The notes under the pieces were generated by a model. The model ran no database searches and was not told the DNA's origin. It saw nothing but the letters and a program-made list of their open reading frames with translations. From Stenotrophomonas maltophilia (GTDB lineage: Bacteria > Pseudomonadota > Gammaproteobacteria > Xanthomonadales > Xanthomonadaceae): a DNA stretch of 64,000 nucleotides. Where the stretch lies: positions 1 through 64,000 of the forward strand of contig DEZI01000027.1 of the NCBI GenBank assembly GCA_002364755.1. Direction: 5' to 3'. The translations under genes were made by a program, and so were the position numbers. Positions 7,711 through 16,562 of this stretch are shown here, piece after piece (position 1 is the first letter of the stretch; each line of letters starts with the position of its first letter).

Positions 7711-8266
7711 TTTCGACGAGTTGCGCGAGCGCATCCGCCACGGGCGTGAGCTCGGGCATGCGAGCTTCGAGCCGATTTACTACCTCGTCTTCCCACCAGA
7801 GCAGATCCTCGAGGTGAAGCGGCAAACGCCCGCTTGGGTGGCCAAGCTGCATCAGGAAGGCTGGGACGTGCACACGTTCTCCATCGCTGAACAGATCTGG
7901 GCCCTGCTCAAAGACGACCCGTTTTGGTCGCTGTGCGTGATGGAGGACAAGTCCGCTCCGCTGGATTGGCCACGTACCAACAAGGCGCTGGCGGACATTC
8001 TGACGGCGGATAACGGCCTGCTGAAGCGACTTGAGGATTCCCTGCAGCCGCTCGAAGGCCAGCAGAACGCGTTGCTCTTGGTAACGGACCTTGAGGCACT
8101 GCATCCGTTTATGCGCATCGGCGCAATCGAAAGCCAGCTCCAGGGCAAGTTTCATGTGCCGACGATTTTTCTGTACCCCGGCGTGCGAACCGGCAAGACG
8201 CGCCTGAAGTTTCTCGGCTTCTACCCGGAAGACGGCAATTACCGCTCCGTCCACGTCGGCGGCTGA
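7691..8266 (+). CDS. brxB: BrxB, DUF1788-family BREX protein
   Basis: A 191-aa DUF1788 protein. It shows the family's YYLVFPPEQILEVKRQTPAW, the WDVHTFSI segment, LLVTDLEALHPFMRIGAIE, and the C-terminal VPTIFLYPGVRTG...LKFLGFYPEDGNYRSVHVG. The fold is predicted to resemble a small alpha/beta domain. BrxB is a core BREX protein reported to link other subunits. The ATG lies inside the end of brxA with GGAG at 7678-7681. brxC begins 28 bp after the stop. Confidence 0.9.
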   Translation: MSSLKADFDELRERIRHGRELGHASFEPIYYLVFPPEQILEVKRQTPAWVAKLHQEGWDVHTFSIAEQIWALLKDDPFWSLCVMEDKSAPLDWPRTNKALADILTADNGLLKRLEDSLQPLEGQQNALLLVTDLEALHPFMRIGAIESQLQGKFHVPTIFLYPGVRTGKTRLKFLGFYPEDGNYRSVHVGG

Positions 8267-8294
8267 ACAGACAAAAGAATCCTGGGATAAACCT

Positions 8295-11200
8295 ATGACC
8301 ATTCGCTCACTCTTCGACCCAAGCAAGGACATCTACCGGACCATTGAGAAGGTCATCACCTATGGCGCCTCGCAAGAAGGCCGCCTCAAGGCTGAGATCT
8401 CCGAATACGTGGTCACCGAAAGCATTGAGGAGCAGTTTCGCAAGCTCCTCGATCGCATGCAGCTCGCGATGGAGTCCGGTGGTGAAAACGAGGTGGGCGT
8501 CTGGGTTTCAGGCTTCTACGGCTCTGGTAAGAGCTCGTTCACCAAGTACCTCGGTCTGGCGTTTGACGATCAGCGCACCATCGACGGCACGCCGTTCATC
8601 AATTACCTGCAGGACCGCCTGCATAAGCCACAAACCAAGGCCCTCCTCAGCACTGTGGCGAAGCGCTTCCCGGCCGCCGTGGTCATGCTGGACCTGGCGA
8701 GTGAAATGCTCGCCGGCGCCACGATGGAAGACGTCTCCACCGTCCTCTATTTCAAGGTGCTGCAGTGGGCCGGCTACTCGCGCAACCTGAAGGTTGCCGC
8801 TTTTGAGCGCATGGTCGAGAAGGACGGCCGCACGCCCGAACTCCATGAGCGCATCGCCCAGGCGCTGCCAGGTGCCACCTGGGCTCGCGTGCAGAACAAC
8901 CCACTGGCCATCGATGGCTTGATTCCGAAGATCGCCCATGAGATGTACCCGGCCCTCTTCCCGGAGGCCAAGTCATTCTCGTCCAGCACCGAGGGCTTCT
9001 TCCAGTTCGAAGACCAGCGCGTGCAGGAGATGATCGACATCGTCCGCGAAAAGAGCGGCAAGCAGAACATCATCTTCATCGTCGACGAAGTGGGGCAGTA
9101 CGTGGCCTCGCGCGACAACCTTATCCTTAACCTCGATGGCCTGGCCAAGAACCTCAAGCGGCTCGGCGATGGCAAGGCTTGGATCATCTCCACTGCGCAG
9201 CAGACCCTCACTGAGGACGACCCACGCGCTGCACTGAACTCCGACAAGCTCTACAAGCTCAAGGACCGCTTCCCGATCCAGATCGACCTCGAATCGAGCG
9301 ACATCAAAGAGATCTGCTATCGCCGCCTGCTCGGCAAATCGCCGGCCGGCGAGACCGAGCTTGGCAAGCTGTTCGATGCCCATGGTCAGGCCCTGCGGCA
9401 CAACACCAAGCTGCAAGACGCTAAGTACTACGACGCGGACTTCAGTAAAGAAAGTTTCACCAATCTCTACCCGTTCCTGCCGGCGCACTTTGACATCCTG
9501 CTGCACCTACTCGGCGCGCTCGCAAAGTCCACCGGCGGCATCGGACTACGCTCTGCGATCAAGGTGATCCAGGATGTTCTGAAAGGTGAAGGCGGCTCCA
9601 AGGCAATGGCCGATCAGCCGGTGGGCTGGCTGGCCACCACGGTAACGCTGTACGACGAACTGGAAAAGGACATCCGCCGTGCCTTCACGTCCATCCACCA
9701 GGCAGTCGGCAAGGTACAGATTCGTTTCCCGGATTCACAGCTACATCAGGACATCGCCAAGTCCGTCGCCGTGTTGCAGATCCTCGGCAACTTGCCAGTC
9801 TCGGTGCAGAACGTCGCCAGCCTGATGCACCCCTCCGTCACGGCACCTTCGCAGCTCGACACGGTAAAGAAAGCCGTAGAAGAGATGCTGAACGACGTGC
9901 ATGTGCCGCTCGGCGAAAAGGATGGCAACCTGGTGTTCCTCAGCGAGAAGCTACGTGACATCGAACAAGAGCGCGGTGCCATTGCACTGCGCACCGTGGA
10001 CGTGAAGCGCATCTTCAACGATGCGTTGCGCGAGTCCTTCGATCCGCTGCCCCGCGTCAGCCTCCACGGGACGATGGCCGTCGCAACGGGCCTGAAGGTC
10101 CAGGCCGGCAGCGCCATCACCAGCCTGGCCGGCGATCAGAGCACCATTCAAACCATCGTGGAACTGGTGCCCGCCAGCGACTACGAGACCGCCAAAAATC
10201 GGATGTTGGATGACTCCCGCAGTCGGGCGGGCAGGAATGTCATTGGATTGTTGGCGCGCTCCAACTCTGATCTCGACGACCTAGCAAACGAAATCTATCG
10301 CTGCCAGCGCATTGCCGAGCTGCACCGTAACGAGCCCGACCAAGAGGTCAAGGACTACTGCACCGGCCAGCTCGACCGTGCCGCCAAGCTGGCGACTCAA
10401 CTGCAGAGCAAGATCAAGCAAACCCTACAAGCAGGCTCGTTTGTGTTCCGGGGGCAGGCCACGGCGGTGTCGGCGTTGGATGCCGACCTTCTAGAAGCCG
10501 CCAAGAAGCTGCTCGCCGATGTTGCCGACCAGGTGTTCGACCGGTACGTAGAAGCCCCAGTACGTGCCGGAACCGACACCGCCGAGAAATTCCTGAAGGT
10601 CGCCAATCCCGCTGCCATCAGCAGTGCCCTGGACCCGCTCGGCCTGGTGCAAACCGTGGCCGGTCGCGCGTCGTTCAAGACCGACCACAAGGCGATGATC
10701 AGCATCCGCGACTACATCGACAAGCGCGGTACCGTCGATGGCAAGCGCCTACTCGACGATTTCAACAGCGATCCGTTTGGCTGGTCGCCAGACACGACGC
10801 GCTACATCGTGGCCGCCATGCTCATGGCGGGTGAAATCAAGCTCAAGGTCTCCGGGCGTGAAGTCACGGCCGCAGGACAGCAGGCAATCGATGCGCTGAA
10901 GACCAACAATTCCTTCAAGCAGATCGGTGTCGCGCTGCGTGACGAGCGCCCGTCCATCGAAACGCTCGGGCGCGCCGCTGAGCGACTCACCGAGCTGGTC
11001 GGTGACATGGTCATCCCGCTGGAACAAGAGATCAGCAAGGCGGCGGCGAAGCATTTTCCGCACTTTCAGCACGACTATGGCTCCTTGGCCGAAAAGCTCA
11101 GTGGCCTCGGCCTGGCGGGCAGCGATCGCATCCGCACCTTGAATCAGGACATTGCCGACGTCCTGTTCACGGATGCCTCCGACGCCCCTCAGCGGTTGGG

Positions 11201-11936
11201 CGCAGAAACATCCGCCATTTACGACAACCTCAAGTGGGCGCTGGAAGTAAAGCGCGTGCTCGACAACGGGCTCGACGCCACTTTGCGGGACTTGCAGGCC
11301 CATCGCCGTGACATCGAGGCATTGCCCGACACCGGCGTGCCGGGCGAACTGCGCCGCGAACTGAGTGAAGACTTGGGCACTCTGTCCGAGCGCCTCGGCA
11401 AAGAGGACTTCTACAAACACACTGCCGACTTCAACTCGCAGCTCACCCACCTGAAGGGCCGCGTGCGCGATGCGGTCATCACCCTGTCTGATCAGCAAAA
11501 GCTGCGCCTGAAAGAAGGGGTTGAGGACTTGCAGCGTATTCCCGAATGGGAAGAACTCACCCAGGAAGAGCGCGGCAACGCCGTCAACCGACTGGATGGC
11601 CTCACCCTGGCAGCCACGCAGGACTTGGCCGGACTCAAGAAACTCCTGGCCCGTGACTACGACATCAACAGCACCATAGAAGACCTCAAGCGCTCCATCC
11701 AGCGCCAAGGTCAGGAACGGCTGCGCCAGCGCATGGAGGAAGAGCGCGCCAAGACCGGCGAGAAAGGGCCAGCCAAGCTGACTAGGTCGATCGCGGTGCC
11801 TGTGAAGATGACGTCTGCCGCAGACATCGACTCGTTGATTCAGCAGCTCCACGAGATCAAAGCGCAGCTCGGTCTCTACGCCGAGATCGAGGTGTCGTTT
11901 GTCGTCGGCGACCAGCCAGGAACGGGCGGGAGCTGA
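8295..11936 (+). CDS. brxC: BrxC, P-loop ATPase of the BREX system
   Basis: A 1213-aa ATPase (DUF499-like, about the usual 1200 aa). Walker A GFYGSGKSSFTKY is at about residues 72-84 and Walker B IIFIVDEVGQYV at about 258-269. The family's C-terminal half is long, helical and rich in charged coiled-coil segments (about 900-1170). BrxC is needed for both methylation and exclusion in studied BREX loci, and BrxC-like proteins resemble ORC/Cdc6-type AAA+ ATPases. The reading frame is intact. The helicase gene begins 2 bp after the stop, so the genes are coupled. Confidence 0.95.
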   Translation: MTIRSLFDPSKDIYRTIEKVITYGASQEGRLKAEISEYVVTESIEEQFRKLLDRMQLAMESGGENEVGVWVSGFYGSGKSSFTKYLGLAFDDQRTIDGTPFINYLQDRLHKPQTKALLSTVAKRFPAAVVMLDLASEMLAGATMEDVSTVLYFKVLQWAGYSRNLKVAAFERMVEKDGRTPELHERIAQALPGATWARVQNNPLAIDGLIPKIAHEMYPALFPEAKSFSSSTEGFFQFEDQRVQEMIDIVREKSGKQNIIFIVDEVGQYVASRDNLILNLDGLAKNLKRLGDGKAWIISTAQQTLTEDDPRAALNSDKLYKLKDRFPIQIDLESSDIKEICYRRLLGKSPAGETELGKLFDAHGQALRHNTKLQDAKYYDADFSKESFTNLYPFLPAHFDILLHLLGALAKSTGGIGLRSAIKVIQDVLKGEGGSKAMADQPVGWLATTVTLYDELEKDIRRAFTSIHQAVGKVQIRFPDSQLHQDIAKSVAVLQILGNLPVSVQNVASLMHPSVTAPSQLDTVKKAVEEMLNDVHVPLGEKDGNLVFLSEKLRDIEQERGAIALRTVDVKRIFNDALRESFDPLPRVSLHGTMAVATGLKVQAGSAITSLAGDQSTIQTIVELVPASDYETAKNRMLDDSRSRAGRNVIGLLARSNSDLDDLANEIYRCQRIAELHRNEPDQEVKDYCTGQLDRAAKLATQLQSKIKQTLQAGSFVFRGQATAVSALDADLLEAAKKLLADVADQVFDRYVEAPVRAGTDTAEKFLKVANPAAISSALDPLGLVQTVAGRASFKTDHKAMISIRDYIDKRGTVDGKRLLDDFNSDPFGWSPDTTRYIVAAMLMAGEIKLKVSGREVTAAGQQAIDALKTNNSFKQIGVALRDERPSIETLGRAAERLTELVGDMVIPLEQEISKAAAKHFPHFQHDYGSLAEKLSGLGLAGSDRIRTLNQDIADVLFTDASDAPQRLGAETSAIYDNLKWALEVKRVLDNGLDATLRDLQAHRRDIEALPDTGVPGELRRELSEDLGTLSERLGKEDFYKHTADFNSQLTHLKGRVRDAVITLSDQQKLRLKEGVEDLQRIPEWEELTQEERGNAVNRLDGLTLAATQDLAGLKKLLARDYDINSTIEDLKRSIQRQGQERLRQRMEEERAKTGEKGPAKLTRSIAVPVKMTSAADIDSLIQQLHEIKAQLGLYAEIEVSFVVGDQPGTGGS

Positions 11937-11938
11937 CT

Positions 11939-14659
11939 ATGGAGCTGACAACTGAATCCAGGCAACACATCGAGCATGTCGCTGGCGAGGCGCTCACCCA
12001 GCTCGACAGCATCGCTACGGCTGCCAAGAGCAAGCTTCACGACGGACGAACGCTGGGCTCTGATGCCCTGGCGAGCATCAATACGATGACGTCCAGTTCG
12101 GCCATTCAGAAACTGGATCAGATCAGCCAGGCAAACCGAGAGAGCTATCAGGTATTGGCAGCCGAGCCGGCGATTGCCCGTGTTGTCGTGGTGGACGAGG
12201 AAGGCGAGGAGCGCACCTATTACATCTGCCGAACCACGCCGGTCTCAGGCTTCCCCAATCTCGCCAGCTATCGCGCCCCAGTCGGGCGCCTGGCCTCCTT
12301 GGCGATCGGGGCCGAATTCACACTGCCCAACGGAACCGTTGTTGAGGTGTTGGAGCGCGCCCAACTCAGACCCGCCGCAATGGCTGATGGCTGGGATTCG
12401 CGCGATACCGTGGTTGAGGCTGAACACTTCGGCCCACTCACCATCGAGTCGCTGCGGGCGTTGCTGACCGAGGTCGCTGGTGCAGAAGTCACCGAAGATA
12501 TCTTGGGCCAATTGCTGGCCGAAGAGACCGTCACGGCCAACATCGTCGATGGCGTGCGCCGCAGCGTCATCACCAAGATGGGACTGCGCGATCAGCCCGT
12601 TCTCGATCAATACCAGGACGAGATTTTCCGTCTTCCCCTCGACAAACGCTTGCTGATTCTGGGTCCTCCGGGTACTGGCAAAACCACGACCCTGATCCGC
12701 CGTCTGGGCCAAAAGCTCGACACCGCGTTCTTGGAAGAAAGCGAACAACGGCTGGTCGAGACGGTAAGTGAAGCCCAAGGTATCGCCCACGTGAACAGTT
12801 GGCTGATGTTCACGCCCACTGAGTTGCTCAAGCAGTACCTCAAAGAAGCTTTCGCACGCGAAGGTGTTCCTGCCTCTGATCTGCGCATAAGAACCTGGCA
12901 GGACTACCGCCGAGAGTTGGCCAGGAACGCTTTTGGCGTCCTCAGAACCGCGTCGGGCGGCGGTACCTTTGTCCTGAAAGACAGCCTGCCAAGCCTGAAC
13001 GCAGAGGCACTGGATCGCCCGATTCAGTGGTTCGACGACTTAAACACGTGGCAGCGCAACGCCTACGTGCAAGAGCTGCATGAAGCCGCCAACATGCTCC
13101 GCGAAGCCAAGGCGCCAGAAGTCCAGAGCTTGGGCGAGCGGCTGCACAGCATCCTGACGCAAGCAAGCGATGGCGCGCTGGCGTCCACCTTCGCATCGCT
13201 AGCAGCCGAGCTCCCCAAAGTACAGGCGCTCGTCGCCAGCCTGAAAGAAGCTTCTGACGGCAAGATCAAGGCAGCGCTCAACCTCCAGCTCAATCGCAAT
13301 CGGGCGTTCCTTGATGAGTTGGCGCGCTTCATCGACGGCCTGCAGCAAGCCCAGACCACCGATGCCGACGAACAAGACGAGCTTGATGCTGATGAGGAAG
13401 AAGACACCACAGCACCGCGCACCGGTCGTGCCGCCGCTCTCACCGCTTACATGCAAGCGGTGAGAGCCCAAGCCCGATCTGCAGCCTCAAAGCGTACGGT
13501 CAGCAAGACGTCGCGTAACGGCAAAATCATCGAGTGGCTGGCCGATCGCGGCCTGACGGAAACCGATCGCGCGGAGGTGGGGGCGAGCCTACTGGTGCAG
13601 ACCAACGCGCGCCGCTTCGTGAACCCGGTCAAGCGCTATCTCGACGGCATTCCCAAGCGCTACCGCGCGTTCCGGCGCGAACGCCAGCAAGCCGGGAGCT
13701 GGTATCGCAACGAAGGCTTCGAAGCCCGCGATATCCATCCGCTCGAACTGGACATTGTGCTGCTCGCCATCCTGCGCGCCGCAGGCGACTTGATCAGCCG
13801 GCCCAACGTCCTGCGCGATATCGACAGCCCCGCTTGGTCGGCACTCCAGCCCATTCTGGGCCATTACCGCAACCAGGTATTGGTGGATGAGGCGACCGAC
13901 TTTTCGCCTATCCAGCTTGCCTGCATGGCCGCCCTGTCGCATCCACGGCTGCGCTCGTTCTTTGCCTGCGGTGACTTCAACCAGCGCCTGACCACCTGGG
14001 GTGCCCGCTCCGCCGATGAAATGAAGTGGGTCTTTGCCGACTTCGACATCAAGGAGATCACCGTCTCCTACCGGCAGAGCAAGCAACTGAACGATCTGGC
14101 TCGTGCCATAATTCGCGCTGTCGGCGGCACCGAGCAGAACGTCAGCTTGCCTGCGCATGTGGACAGTGGTGGCGTAGCGCCCGCGCTCCTGGAGCACGCA
14201 ACGGACACAGCAATCGTTGTCAGTTGGCTGGCAGACCGCATCCGAGAAATAGAGCGTTTCGTCGGCCAGCTACCGTCCACCGCCATCTTTGTGAATGCCG
14301 AAGACGACGTGGCACCGGTGGCTGAGGCGCTGAACGAAGCCCTGTCCGAACACAACATCCAGGTCATTGCCTGCCGCGAGGGTCAGGCGGTGGGCCAGGA
14401 AAGCAACGTGCGCGTGTTCGACATCCAACACATCAAAGGCCTGGAGTTCGAAGCGGTGTTCTTCGTGGGCATTGATCAACTCGCCGCACTGCATCCAGCG
14501 CTCTTCGACAAATACCTGTACGTGGGCACCACGCGTGCGGCCACCTACCTGGGCGTGACCTGCGACGGCGGTTTGCCGCCCGCCATCGAGAGCCTGCGCG
14601 CTCACTTTGGCCAGGATTGGCAAGCGCCCGGTTCACTGCAAGCAGGCACAGAACAATAG
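11939..14659 (+). CDS. UvrD/Rep-like superfamily 1 helicase within the BREX operon
   Basis: A 906-aa protein. Residues 1-220 have no clear domain. Motif I LGPPGTGKTTTLIRRL is at about 240. Motif II is VDEATDFSPIQL at about 648, followed by FACGDFNQRLTTWG (motif III) and SYRQSKQLNDLA (motif IV). Motif V/VI elements QHIKGLEFEAVFFVG and LYVGTTRA are at about 830-870. A 400-residue insert between motifs I and II includes an acidic stretch (DADEQDELDADEEED). This is an SF1A, UvrD-type layout, not the SF2 BrxHI or BrxHII helicases of other BREX types. It lies between brxC and pglX, start 2 bp after brxC. The inferred role is DNA unwinding or translocation during exclusion. Confidence 0.85.
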   Translation: MELTTESRQHIEHVAGEALTQLDSIATAAKSKLHDGRTLGSDALASINTMTSSSAIQKLDQISQANRESYQVLAAEPAIARVVVVDEEGEERTYYICRTTPVSGFPNLASYRAPVGRLASLAIGAEFTLPNGTVVEVLERAQLRPAAMADGWDSRDTVVEAEHFGPLTIESLRALLTEVAGAEVTEDILGQLLAEETVTANIVDGVRRSVITKMGLRDQPVLDQYQDEIFRLPLDKRLLILGPPGTGKTTTLIRRLGQKLDTAFLEESEQRLVETVSEAQGIAHVNSWLMFTPTELLKQYLKEAFAREGVPASDLRIRTWQDYRRELARNAFGVLRTASGGGTFVLKDSLPSLNAEALDRPIQWFDDLNTWQRNAYVQELHEAANMLREAKAPEVQSLGERLHSILTQASDGALASTFASLAAELPKVQALVASLKEASDGKIKAALNLQLNRNRAFLDELARFIDGLQQAQTTDADEQDELDADEEEDTTAPRTGRAAALTAYMQAVRAQARSAASKRTVSKTSRNGKIIEWLADRGLTETDRAEVGASLLVQTNARRFVNPVKRYLDGIPKRYRAFRRERQQAGSWYRNEGFEARDIHPLELDIVLLAILRAAGDLISRPNVLRDIDSPAWSALQPILGHYRNQVLVDEATDFSPIQLACMAALSHPRLRSFFACGDFNQRLTTWGARSADEMKWVFADFDIKEITVSYRQSKQLNDLARAIIRAVGGTEQNVSLPAHVDSGGVAPALLEHATDTAIVVSWLADRIREIERFVGQLPSTAIFVNAEDDVAPVAEALNEALSEHNIQVIACREGQAVGQESNVRVFDIQHIKGLEFEAVFFVGIDQLAALHPALFDKYLYVGTTRAATYLGVTCDGGLPPAIESLRAHFGQDWQAPGSLQAGTEQ

Positions 14660-14669
14660 GAATCGATTG

Positions 14670-16562
14670 ATGGCATTCGACCAAACAACAAGAAACCGCC
14701 TCCAGCGCTTCGTCAACGACGCGCGTCGAGTGCTGGAAGAGGAGTTCACCCGCCAGCTGCAGAACGACTACGGCATGGACCCGAATGCGGGCAGCGTCGC
14801 GGAACTCACTAGCCTGCGCCATATCAACGACGCCCAGCGCGAAACCGCCCGCATCCTGCGCGACACCCTGGCGCACTACACCGCCAGTGGCGACATGAAT
14901 GCCACCCAGGGGCTGGACCGTATCGTCCGCGAGCAGGCCTTTACCGTGCTGAACCGCCTGGCGGCGCTGCGTATGGCTGAGGCGCGTGGCTTGTTGGTCG
15001 AATCAGTGGGCAACGGTTTCCAGGCCAAGGGCTTTCAGCTCTATGCGCGACTGGCCGGCACCGGCCTGGGTGAAACCGGCGATGCCTACCGCGTGTACCT
15101 GTTCAGTGTGTTTGATGAACTCGCGCAAGACCTGCCGGGCCTGTTCGACCGCTACTCGCCGCAAGGGCGCCTGTTCCCCCGCGAGGCGGCGCTGCTACAG
15201 GTGCTGAACCTGATCAACGATGCCGACATCGCCCCGCTGTGGAGCGAGGACGAAACCATTGGCTGGATCTACCAGTACTTCAACTCTAAAGAAGAGCGCA
15301 AGGCCATGCGCGATGCCTCGCAGGCACCGCGCAACAGCCGCGAATTGGCTGTGCGAAACCAGTTCTTCACGCCGCGCTATGTGGTCGAGTTTTTGGTGGA
15401 CAACACGCTTGGGCGCCTCTGGTTCAATGCCACCGGCGGCGCAACCGGCCTGCGGGAGCGCTGCCAGTACTTGCTGGTGAAACCGGACGAAACGCCCCAA
15501 GCCGCCCCCAAGCTGCGCGACCCGCGAACCCTCAAGCTGCTGGACCCGGCCTGCGGCTCCATGCACTTTGGTCTATATGCTTTCGATCTCTTTGCCGAGA
15601 TCTATCGCGAGGCCTGGGCGTGGGAGCAGCAGCATGGGCCCGGTTCGCTGGATGTTTCCACCCAGCCCCAGGCAGCACTCAAGCCACTGAGCCAAACCTA
15701 CGACGATGAGGCTGCATATCTGCGCGACGTGCCACGCCTAATCATCGAGCACAACATCTATGGCGTAGACATCGATCCGCGCGCTGCGCAGATCGCATCT
15801 CTGGCACTGTGGCTGCGAGCGCAGCGTGCTTGGCACGATGCCGGTGTGAAGGCCAAAGACCGCCCGCCGATTGGGCGAGGCCATGTAGTTGCCGCCATTG
15901 CGCCGCCGGCAGAGCGTGAGCTGCGCCAGCAGTTTGCCGCCAACCTCGATCAGCGCGATGCCGAGCTATTCGAGAAGACCCTGCAACTGCTCAAGGGGCT
16001 GCCGGAGCTGGGTGTGCTGCTACAGGTCGAGCGCGAGCTGCCGCATTTGATCCGTCAGGTCTACGTCGGCAAAGGCACGGGCCTGTTTGCCGAACAGGAG
16101 CAAGCGAACTGGCAGCAGGCTGAGGCCCGCCTGCGCATGGCACTTACTGAGTTCGCTCAGGCGGCCAAGTCGACGTATCAGGGACGCCTGTTTGCACAGG
16201 ATGCATTGCAGGGCCTGCGGCTCATCGATCTATGCCGTGAAGTGTTCGATGTAGTGGTAATGAATCCGCCATTTGGCGCACTGGCTGCCAACACCAAGAG
16301 CCAGCTCGCCAAAGCCTACCCGCGCAGCAAGAACGACCTGCTGGCCATCATGGTCGAGCGTGGCCTTGAACTGCTGCGCCCTGGCGGACGCATCGGCGCC
16401 ATTACTTCCCGCACCTGTTTTTTTCTCTCCAGCTTCCAGAAATGGCGCGAGGACGTGGTGCTCGGTATCGGTCGTCCCGAAGTGATGGCCGACCTGGGAT
16501 TTGGTGTGATGGATGATGCCATGGTGGAGGCAGCCGCCTATGTATTGGAGAAACAGGCATGA
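14670..16562 (+). CDS. pglX: PglX N-terminal part: adenine-specific DNA methyltransferase catalytic domain
   Basis: A 630-aa protein. It carries the SAM motif I LDPACGSMHFGLYAF at about residues 290-304, the family's NIYGVDIDPRAAQIASLAL, and the N6-adenine catalytic motif VVMNPPFGALAANTKS at about 528. It marks host DNA at a non-palindromic site so BREX ignores it. It is about half the usual PglX length (roughly 1200 aa); the remainder is the next ORF, whose ATG overlaps this stop (ATGA at 16559-16562). The ATG at 14670 has AGGA upstream. An in-frame ATG at 14607 would lie inside the helicase gene and is not conserved-looking. Confidence 0.9.
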   Translation: MAFDQTTRNRLQRFVNDARRVLEEEFTRQLQNDYGMDPNAGSVAELTSLRHINDAQRETARILRDTLAHYTASGDMNATQGLDRIVREQAFTVLNRLAALRMAEARGLLVESVGNGFQAKGFQLYARLAGTGLGETGDAYRVYLFSVFDELAQDLPGLFDRYSPQGRLFPREAALLQVLNLINDADIAPLWSEDETIGWIYQYFNSKEERKAMRDASQAPRNSRELAVRNQFFTPRYVVEFLVDNTLGRLWFNATGGATGLRERCQYLLVKPDETPQAAPKLRDPRTLKLLDPACGSMHFGLYAFDLFAEIYREAWAWEQQHGPGSLDVSTQPQAALKPLSQTYDDEAAYLRDVPRLIIEHNIYGVDIDPRAAQIASLALWLRAQRAWHDAGVKAKDRPPIGRGHVVAAIAPPAERELRQQFAANLDQRDAELFEKTLQLLKGLPELGVLLQVERELPHLIRQVYVGKGTGLFAEQEQANWQQAEARLRMALTEFAQAAKSTYQGRLFAQDALQGLRLIDLCREVFDVVVMNPPFGALAANTKSQLAKAYPRSKNDLLAIMVERGLELLRPGGRIGAITSRTCFFLSSFQKWREDVVLGIGRPEVMADLGFGVMDDAMVEAAAYVLEKQA

